In this document: in pieces, positions 6,211-11,110 of the stretch | Position numbering within the stretch: position 1 is the stretch's first letter | How the letters are laid out: each line of letters opens with the position of its first letter | Origin: Deltaproteobacteria bacterium | Lineage (GTDB): Bacteria > SAR324 > NAC60-12 | Reading direction: 5' to 3' | DNA: 11,110 nt | NCBI GenBank assembly: GCA_003541985.1 | Contig: DPLM01000034.1 | Span: 1-11,110 of the forward strand | The notes under the pieces: model-generated | What the model was told of the DNA's origin: nothing | The model's database searches: none | What the model saw: only the letters and a program-made list of their open reading frames with translations | Made by a program: the position numbers and the translations under genes

Positions 6211-7117
6211 TATACTCTGCTTGGGCGAGCCCCTGCTAGAATTCAATGAGCAACAGCCAGGGCAATATGTTCGTAGTATTGGCGGAGACGTCTCTAATGT
6301 TGCTGTATCCGTGGCTAGACAGGGTGGCCAGGCAGGGATGCTCACTAGAATGGGACAGGATTCTTTTGCTGAAGAGATCCTGCATTTTTGGGAGAGAGAA
6401 GAAATCGACACCAGCCGAATCATTCGAGATGAGGAAGCACCAACTGGAATTTACTTCATTTCACACGGCCCGAGTGGGCACTTATTCGACTATCGTCGAG
6501 CAGGCTCAGCCTCCAGCCGTTTGAAGCCAAATGATATAAAAAAAGAGCACTTTCAAAACGTAAAGATTCTTCATCTTTCTGGTATTTCTCTAGCAATCAG
6601 CGACAACGCTTGTGAAGCTTCATTACGAGCAGTTGAATTGGCTAAGGGAAATGGTGTGAAGATCTCCTTTGACACTAATCTTCGGCTTAAACTCTGGTCG
6701 CTCTCACGGGCTAAAGCAATTATCCAGCATGTAGCATCCCTAGCAGATTTTGTTTTGCCTGGGCTGGATGATGCTCGTCAATTGTTGGGTCTAGAGAATC
6801 CAGAAAGCATTGTTGATGAATATTTGAAGATGGGCGTCGAAGTGGTAGCACTGACTTTAGGAGACCAAGGTGTGCTTTTGGCTACACAAGACAGCATAAG
6901 AGAAAAAATCCCTGGAATTCAGGCCAAATTAGTGGATGCCACCGCTGCGGGTGACTGTTTCGACGGAGGATTCCTGACGGAGTGGTTACGCACCAAAGAT
7001 CTGCTTCAAGCAGCACGATATGGGAATGTCGCTGCCTCGCTCAGTGTCCAGCACTTTGGTGCAGTAACTTCGTTACCAAGCCGAGAAAAAACTGAGTCGA
7101 GTTTAAATAGCAAATAG
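6203..7117 (+). CDS. kdgK: 2-dehydro-3-deoxygluconokinase (KdgK, PfkB family)
   Basis: A ribokinase/PfkB-fold kinase of 304 residues, predicted to phosphorylate 2-keto-3-deoxygluconate (in some relatives also the galacto epimer) at O6. Seen: the N-terminal ILCLGEPLLEF (4-14), PfkB signature 1 around GGDVSNVAVSVARQGG (27-42), the lid segment DYRRAGSASSRL (96-107) typical of KdgK, SFDTNLRLKLW (155-165), LPGLDDARQLLG (185-196), and signature 2 DATAAGDCFDGGF (245-257) with catalytic base Asp251 and anion hole 248-250. The ATG at 6203 overlaps the aldolase stop by 8 bases and follows an AAGGG site (6191-6195). An ATG 8 codons upstream in the same frame is less likely, since homologues begin close to the ILCLGE strand. 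The locus already has a DgoK-type kinase on the other side of the divergent promoter, so two unrelated folds may do the same or epimer-specific jobs. Confidence 0.92.
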   Translation: MIDILCLGEPLLEFNEQQPGQYVRSIGGDVSNVAVSVARQGGQAGMLTRMGQDSFAEEILHFWEREEIDTSRIIRDEEAPTGIYFISHGPSGHLFDYRRAGSASSRLKPNDIKKEHFQNVKILHLSGISLAISDNACEASLRAVELAKGNGVKISFDTNLRLKLWSLSRAKAIIQHVASLADFVLPGLDDARQLLGLENPESIVDEYLKMGVEVVALTLGDQGVLLATQDSIREKIPGIQAKLVDATAAGDCFDGGFLTEWLRTKDLLQAARYGNVAASLSVQHFGAVTSLPSREKTESSLNSK

Positions 7118-7134
7118 TTCTGCACTAGCAATAC

Positions 7135-7163
7135 TTGACAATACATCTCCTTCACCTTATCAC
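7135..7163 (+). promoter_or_regulatory. Candidate sigma70-type promoter of the importer genes
   Basis: TTGACA (7135-7140), a 17-base spacer and TATCAC (7158-7163, 4 of 6 to TATAAT) lie in the 130-base gap between the KdgK gene and the sugar-binding protein gene, about 85 bases before its start. The remaining gap has a small CGTC-A-GACG palindrome (7185-7193) and ACGTTTTC (7191-7198), the half-site also seen at 3671-3678. This suggests the importer has its own, possibly co-regulated, promoter besides read-through from the catabolic operon. Confidence 0.5.
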
Positions 7164-7247
7164 ACGATACTCGTTTCATTTTTTCGTCAGACGTTTTCTA
7201 TCTGGTACGAGCTCACGCAACTTTTCTAAATTCCAAAGGAGACACCC

Positions 7248-8162
7248 ATGCGGCAGAATCTGTTCATCTTCACAGGAATCCTCCTGCTTGCTCTTCCCCA
7301 ATTCTTATTCGCCCAATCTCGTACAGTGGCTGTACTCACTCCATTTTTGGCTCAGCCTGGTACACAATTAATGGTCGAAGGCTTTGAAGCTGCCGCCAAG
7401 AGCAAAGGTTGGCAAGTAGATGTGATCGACACATCTGGAGATGTGGCCGCCCTGGTCAGTCGGATGGAAGATGTCGCTCTGCAAAAGGTTGATGCGATGG
7501 TGATCAATGTCGATCCATCCCAAATTCGAAATGGGTTACTGGCCGCAAAAGATGCTGGCATTCCGGTTTTTGGAATGGACTCTGGAGCCGACCCGCTTCT
7601 GACAGCCAACGTCACCAGCAATGGCTATGTGATGGCAGCGGAGACCGCTACCTATGTGGTTGATCAATTGAACGGCAAGGGCAATGTGGTGATGTTTATT
7701 TTTGAGCCCTATCCCCCCGTACAGAAACGCGGAGCAATTGCTGAATCGATCTTCAACAATGAACCGGACATCAAGATCATGGAAAAGATCACTCCAAGCT
7801 TTGATCGTGGCCCCTTGGAAGGCGCACGTAACGCAATGGAAGCTGTACTTACCGCTAATCCCAAGAAAGGCAGCATTCAATCAGTCTGGGCCGCCTGGGA
7901 TGACCCTGCGCTGGGCGCCGAACAAGCCATTCGCGATGCTGGCCGTGAAAATGAGGGTATTGTGATCGTTGGAATTGACGCTACTGAGCAAGCCCGTGAC
8001 CGAATTGCAGCTCGAGGGAATCTGAAGGCCACGGTTGCCCAAGACTTCACCGGCATTGCAAATACAGTTGCTAATACGGTTGAACAGTATCTGAAGTCTG
8101 GATCCGTATCCCGCTCACAAATTTATGTGAGCGCCAAATTAGTCACAGCTGACGATCTTTGA
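7248..8162 (+). CDS. Periplasmic sugar-binding protein of an ABC importer (RbsB/Peripla_BP_4 type)
   Basis: A 304-residue exported protein. Residues 1-22 are a Sec signal peptide (short basic start, ILLLALPQFLFA, cleavage after Ala22). The mature part has the two-lobed type I periplasmic-binding fold: VAVLTPFLAQPGTQLMVEGF (27-46), VDAMVINVDP (81-90), VFGMDSGA (107-114) and VVMFIFEPYPPVQKRG (147-162). Probable ligand contacts, by analogy with RbsB, are Asp111, Arg161, the Trp214/Trp217/Asp218 cluster in VWAAWDDPALGA, Asp244 in VGID and Gln265 in VAQD. Two closely spaced tryptophans suggest stacking on a pyranose ring. A strong AAAGGAG site lies 6 bases before the ATG. It delivers substrate to the ATPase and permease encoded next; a hairpin follows its stop. 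The ligand cannot be assigned; the catabolic genes suggest a neutral monosaccharide or its aldonate. Confidence 0.92.
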   Translation: MRQNLFIFTGILLLALPQFLFAQSRTVAVLTPFLAQPGTQLMVEGFEAAAKSKGWQVDVIDTSGDVAALVSRMEDVALQKVDAMVINVDPSQIRNGLLAAKDAGIPVFGMDSGADPLLTANVTSNGYVMAAETATYVVDQLNGKGNVVMFIFEPYPPVQKRGAIAESIFNNEPDIKIMEKITPSFDRGPLEGARNAMEAVLTANPKKGSIQSVWAAWDDPALGAEQAIRDAGRENEGIVIVGIDATEQARDRIAARGNLKATVAQDFTGIANTVANTVEQYLKSGSVSRSQIYVSAKLVTADDL

Positions 8163-8170
8163 TTCCAAAA

Positions 8171-8199
8171 GGGCGGAGCGTAGCAATAACACTCCGTCC
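8171..8199 (+). terminator. Intercistronic hairpin between binding-protein and ATPase genes
   Basis: GGGCGGAG (8171-8178) can pair with CTCCGTCC (8192-8199) in an 8-bp stem with one G-U pair and a 13-base loop, starting 8 bases after the binding-protein stop. No U-tract follows (the next bases are TCCTCCTATCC), so full termination is unlikely. Such structures downstream of binding-protein genes usually protect the upstream mRNA or reduce read-through, giving more binding protein than membrane subunits. That role here is inference. Confidence 0.5.
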
Positions 8200-8210
8200 T
8201 CCTCCTATCC

Positions 8211-9734
8211 GTGATTCCTTTTCTCCATCTAAGTAACCTCCAAAAAAGCTTTGGCACTGTCCCTGTGCTGCGTGGGGTAGAACTCACCCTGTTTTCTGGA
8301 GAAATCCATGGATTGATGGGTGAAAACGGTGCTGGCAAGTCCACCCTGATCAAAATCCTGTCAGGGAACTTGATGGCAGACTCCATCACCTTCACGATGA
8401 ATGGAGAATCCCGGTCATTGGCAGAGGCTAGACAATCCGGAAAGCTTGGGATGCGCATCATTCATCAGGAACTGAACAGCATCCCGCATCTCTCGATTGC
8501 TGAAAATCTGATGCTTGGCAAGCAACTGCCAACTCGTGCAAAAATATTTGTTAATCAGCAGAAGCTGGCTGAACTAAGCCAGGTAGCACTCGCTGAACTG
8601 GGAATTACCCACATTGATTCCAGCCAAAGGATGAGCCAGCTTGGGGCTGGTGATCAGATGCTCGTCAAGTTGGGCAGCGCCTTTGTTGTTGAATCTGGCA
8701 AGCCTGCCGCTCAACTGTATGTATTGGATGAACCCACCGCTTCGCTGATGCCCTCCGAAACAGAAAAGCTATTTGCTGCCCTTGAACTTCTTAAGCAAAA
8801 GGGGAGCACCATTCTTTACGTTTCACATCGTCTCGATGAAATCTTTCAGATCACCGATCGAATCACCGTTCTTCGAGATGGCCGCAACACTCTGGTGGAA
8901 AAGACAGAAATGCTGAAACCACGAACTGTTGTGGAAGCCATGACTGGGAGGAAAATCAGCCAGCACTATCCGGGTCGTTCCAGCATTCTTTCAAAAGAGG
9001 TCTTACTCTCTGTCCAACATTTGCGAAACGCTAAGTTGAAGTCATTGAATTTTACGCTTCACAAGGGCGAAATTTTGGGACTTGCTGGGCTTGGAGGATC
9101 GGGGCGTTCGGAAGTCCTTCGTACTTTATTGGGGATTCGAGATTTCAATGGAACTTTGAGATTGGAAGGAAAACCTTGGCAACCCAAGCTCAAAAAGTTC
9201 TGGCAGGAACGCTTGGCCTTCATTCCCGAAGAACGACGATCTCAGGGCTTGGTACTGAACCAGACTGTAGCGACAAATAGTCACCTGCCTTTCATTGGCA
9301 ACTTCAGCAAATTCATGGGATTGCTTCCTCAACAAAAACTACGACAGAAATCAGAGGAGGCTTGGTCCCGAGTGAAAGTTCAAGGGACTGGCACCTCACA
9401 GAGAATTTGGCAACTGAGCGGGGGAAATCAACAGAAAGTACTTTTTGCCCGGGCTACCTGGGACCATCCGAAATTACTCTTGTTGGATGAGCCAACGAGA
9501 GGTGTGGATGTTGGTGCAAAGCAGGAAATATATAGTTTGATTCGACAAGCTAGTCAGGAAGGGACGGCAGTGCTGATGGTCTCTTCAGAGTTGGGAGAGC
9601 TGAATGGGCTTTGTGATCGCATTCTTGTTTTACGGGATGGGCAAATCCACCATGAGTTACAGACTAATGGCTTAAGAGAGGCAGATCTGCTCGCGTATTG
9701 CCAAGGAGTCCGTGCTACCGAGATTTCCGGATGA
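8211..9734 (+). CDS. Sugar ABC importer ATPase with two ABC domains (RbsA/XylG/MglA type)
   Basis: A 507-residue fused double ATPase that energises monosaccharide uptake at the inner membrane. Domain 1: Walker A GENGAGKS (37-44), Q-loop Gln86, Walker B ending LDE (172-174), H-loop His206. Its signature region MSQLGAGDQM (141-150) is degenerate, and about four or five extra residues (GKPAAQ) precede Walker B. Domain 2: a degenerate Walker A GLGGSGRS (293-300) with Arg299 in place of lysine, intact signature LSGGNQQK (402-409), Walker B LLLLDEP (422-428), and Ser458 in place of the H-loop histidine. This asymmetric pattern is normal for the RbsA family. The start is a GTG with no Shine-Dalgarno; the preceding bases are pyrimidine-rich (TCCTCCTCC). 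No Met lies before Walker A except Met36, too late to be the start, so GTG 8211 is the best choice. Its stop overlaps the permease ATG by 4 bases. Confidence 0.93.
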   Translation: MIPFLHLSNLQKSFGTVPVLRGVELTLFSGEIHGLMGENGAGKSTLIKILSGNLMADSITFTMNGESRSLAEARQSGKLGMRIIHQELNSIPHLSIAENLMLGKQLPTRAKIFVNQQKLAELSQVALAELGITHIDSSQRMSQLGAGDQMLVKLGSAFVVESGKPAAQLYVLDEPTASLMPSETEKLFAALELLKQKGSTILYVSHRLDEIFQITDRITVLRDGRNTLVEKTEMLKPRTVVEAMTGRKISQHYPGRSSILSKEVLLSVQHLRNAKLKSLNFTLHKGEILGLAGLGGSGRSEVLRTLLGIRDFNGTLRLEGKPWQPKLKKFWQERLAFIPEERRSQGLVLNQTVATNSHLPFIGNFSKFMGLLPQQKLRQKSEEAWSRVKVQGTGTSQRIWQLSGGNQQKVLFARATWDHPKLLLLDEPTRGVDVGAKQEIYSLIRQASQEGTAVLMVSSELGELNGLCDRILVLRDGQIHHELQTNGLREADLLAYCQGVRATEISG

Positions 9735-10699
9735 GTGGTTCCCTGCAGTTGGCTCCTCTGCTACGTCGTTACGGTACGTTTTTAGGTTTCCTATTGATTG
9801 TCAGTTTCTTTTGGAGTCAGCGCCCCGACACCTTCATGACGACACGAAACTGGCTCAACATAACGCAGCAGGTTAGCATTTTGTGTGTGATTTCCTTCAC
9901 GATGACCCTCGTGATGGTGGGAGGAGATTTTGATTTGAGCGTTGGCTCCATGGCGAGCTTGAGTGGGATGATTGCAGCAGTTTTATGGCAACAAGATGTA
10001 AGTTTATTTGGGGCTTTGGGGACTGCTTTACTTGTGGGTGCTTTTGGTGGCGTTTTTAACGGAGTTCTTGTTGCCTACGCCGGGTTGTCTGCCTTTGTAG
10101 CGACTCTGGGCACACTGACGATTTTTAGTGGTTTGGCTTTACTGGTGAGCAACGGCAAAACCATTTTTGGTAGAGCCATTCCGGAAATTGTAGGGGATTT
10201 CAGTCGTGGTGGATTTCCTTTAGCTGAGGAGATCCAGCTACCGAATTTGACCCTGATCGGGATTTTAGTTTTGATCCTTATGGGCATCGTCCTGCAGCAC
10301 ACGGTCTTTGGTAGAAATCTGCATGCCGTCGGAGGCAATCGAGAAGCCAGCATGCTTGCAGGGGTTCCTGTAGCTCGATTACGCCTCATCGCGTTTGCTG
10401 TGAATGGTGTGGGAGCAGCGATTGCTGGCTTGATGCTGGTCAGTCGACTTTCTTCAGCAAATCCAACCCAAGGAGATGGACTGATGCTGAATGCAATCGC
10501 CTCCGTTTTTGTGGGCATGACAATGTCCGAAGAAGGGGAACCAAATCTGTTTGGAACCTTAACGGGGGTCCTGATCTTAGGTGTACTCTCAAACGGCTTG
10601 ACCCAGCTTCGAATCGATACTTATGTTCAACAGATCTTGACCGGCTTGATCATCATTGCGGCAGTACTATTCAGCCGACTTTCCCTGAGAAGAAGATGA
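9731..10699 (+). CDS. Sugar ABC importer permease (RbsC/BPD_transp_2 type)
   Basis: A 322-residue inner-membrane protein with about eight to ten hydrophobic segments, including 14-28, 48-64, 72-86, 95-116, 119-140, 172-190, 217-237, 251-264, 273-290 and 301-315. Family blocks present are VGGDFDLSVGS (63-73), the ATPase-coupling loop VFGRNLHAVGGNREASMLAGV (192-212), and the C-terminal GTLTGVLILGVLSNGL (275-290). The usual glycine-rich GGTS segment before that block is replaced by VGMTMSEEGEPN (261-272), as in a subset of the family. The ATG at 9731 shares ATGA with the ATPase stop; the same frame is open 11 codons further upstream, but that start would sit deep inside the ATPase gene. Probably works as a homodimer with the double ATPase and the binding protein. 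Its own stop overlaps the next kinase ATG. Confidence 0.92.
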   Translation: MSGSLQLAPLLRRYGTFLGFLLIVSFFWSQRPDTFMTTRNWLNITQQVSILCVISFTMTLVMVGGDFDLSVGSMASLSGMIAAVLWQQDVSLFGALGTALLVGAFGGVFNGVLVAYAGLSAFVATLGTLTIFSGLALLVSNGKTIFGRAIPEIVGDFSRGGFPLAEEIQLPNLTLIGILVLILMGIVLQHTVFGRNLHAVGGNREASMLAGVPVARLRLIAFAVNGVGAAIAGLMLVSRLSSANPTQGDGLMLNAIASVFVGMTMSEEGEPNLFGTLTGVLILGVLSNGLTQLRIDTYVQQILTGLIIIAAVLFSRLSLRRR

Positions 10700-11110
10700 A
10701 TCCAAACGCTGCTGAAAACAAAGAAGAATCAACTTGGTTGGTGGTTGACCTAGGTACAACCAGTATCAAAGGGGGCTTGTTCCGCAGCAACGGTGACCTG
10801 ATTCGAGAGGCCGCTCATCCGAACAAGCAAACCCAAACAGAAGCGAGTTTCCATCATCAGGAAATAGAGACTTGGTGGAATGGATTCACAGCGGTGATTC
10901 ATGATCTGATGAGTTCCGAAGTTGAAGTGCAGGGGCTTGTATTAACGGGTCAGATGCAAAACTTGATTTTCTTGGATTCGCAGTCTCAACCCTTACATCC
11001 TATAGTAAGCTACAGTGATCAAAGGGGCGCAGATCAAATCGCCAGTTGGTATGCTGAGAAATCAGTTCAGGAACAATTGCTCAAAACGGGCAACGAACAG
11101 GGCCCAACAA
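10696..11110 (+). CDS. FGGY-family carbohydrate kinase, N-terminal part (cut by window edge)
   Basis: 138 codons are visible before the right edge. Seen: the phosphate-binding loop VVDLGTTSIKGGLF (16-29, with Asp18 and Lys25), HHQEIETWW (53-61), LTGQMQNLIFLD (83-94, equivalent to SGQMHG of xylulokinases) and SYSDQRG (105-111), whose Asp108 and Arg110 match the D-x-R sugar-contact motif of FGGY kinases. The family phosphorylates ketoses, polyols or related sugars such as xylulose, ribulose, gluconate and glycerol; the visible part fits the xylulokinase/gluconokinase side best, but the substrate is not decidable. The ATG lies within ATGA shared with the permease stop, so it is translated with the importer. 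This suggests it acts on an imported sugar or an intracellular derivative of it, separate from the DgoK/KdgK step. Confidence 0.88.
   Translation, partial: MNPNAAENKEESTWLVVDLGTTSIKGGLFRSNGDLIREAAHPNKQTQTEASFHHQEIETWWNGFTAVIHDLMSSEVEVQGLVLTGQMQNLIFLDSQSQPLHPIVSYSDQRGADQIASWYAEKSVQEQLLKTGNEQGPT

Noticed and set aside
7118..7247. Possible terminator between the KdgK gene and the binding-protein gene
   Set aside because: No GC-rich stem with a following T-tract was found; only a promoter candidate and a small CGTC-A-GACG palindrome are visible.
7536..7880. Open frame of 114 codons on the minus strand
   Set aside because: Antisense to the well-supported sugar-binding protein gene; no domain seen.
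10075..10518. Open frame of 147 codons on the minus strand
   Set aside because: Antisense to the permease gene; proline/lysine-rich product of the kind made by reading membrane-protein codons backwards, with no recognisable domain.

Overview
The window looks like a chromosomal segment of a Gram-negative heterotroph with moderate GC (roughly 46-49% by eye). The evidence is a Sec-type signal peptide on a periplasmic sugar-binding protein, an MscS-type channel with its own N-terminal signal peptide, and ordinary AGGAG ribosome binding sites. I cannot name the taxon; a proteobacterial lineage is plausible but not shown. I see no RNA genes, insertion sequences, phage genes or CRISPR.

Layout. Positions 1-1547 (minus) hold most of an MscS-like mechanosensitive channel that runs off the left edge. 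Positions 1763-3554 (minus) hold a two-gene unit, transcribed dgoK-like kinase then SMP-30-type lactonase. A divergent intergenic region (3555-3767) carries a palindromic operator candidate, inverted TTGACA boxes and mutually exclusive hairpins. To its right, on the plus strand, come an IlvD/EDD-family sugar-acid dehydratase (3768-5564), a DgoA/Eda-type aldolase (5575-6210) and a PfkB-family KdgK kinase (6203-7117), tightly spaced or overlapping. After a 130-base gap with a credible promoter come a periplasmic sugar-binding protein (7248-8162), an intercistronic hairpin, a double ABC ATPase (8211-9734), a BPD_transp_2 permease (9731-10699) and the start of an FGGY sugar kinase (10696 to the right edge). 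The last three genes are joined by 4-base ATGA overlaps.

How the genes work together (inference from family functions). A monosaccharide enters through the RbsABC/XylFGH-like ABC importer. It is oxidised to a lactone by a dehydrogenase not in this window. The SMP-30 lactonase opens the lactone to the aldonate, the IlvD/EDD enzyme dehydrates that to a 2-keto-3-deoxy sugar acid, a kinase phosphorylates it, and the DgoA-like aldolase splits the product to pyruvate and glyceraldehyde 3-phosphate. This is a De Ley-Doudoroff (galactonate) or semi-phosphorylative Entner-Doudoroff route. The DgoK plus DgoA pair points toward the galacto configuration, while the dehydratase most resembles xylonate/arabinonate dehydratases, so the real substrate is unresolved. 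The unusual points are two unrelated 2-keto-3-deoxy-hexonate kinases (DgoK fold and PfkB fold) on either side of one promoter region, and a third kinase (FGGY) coupled to the importer. No regulator gene and no sugar dehydrogenase are visible.
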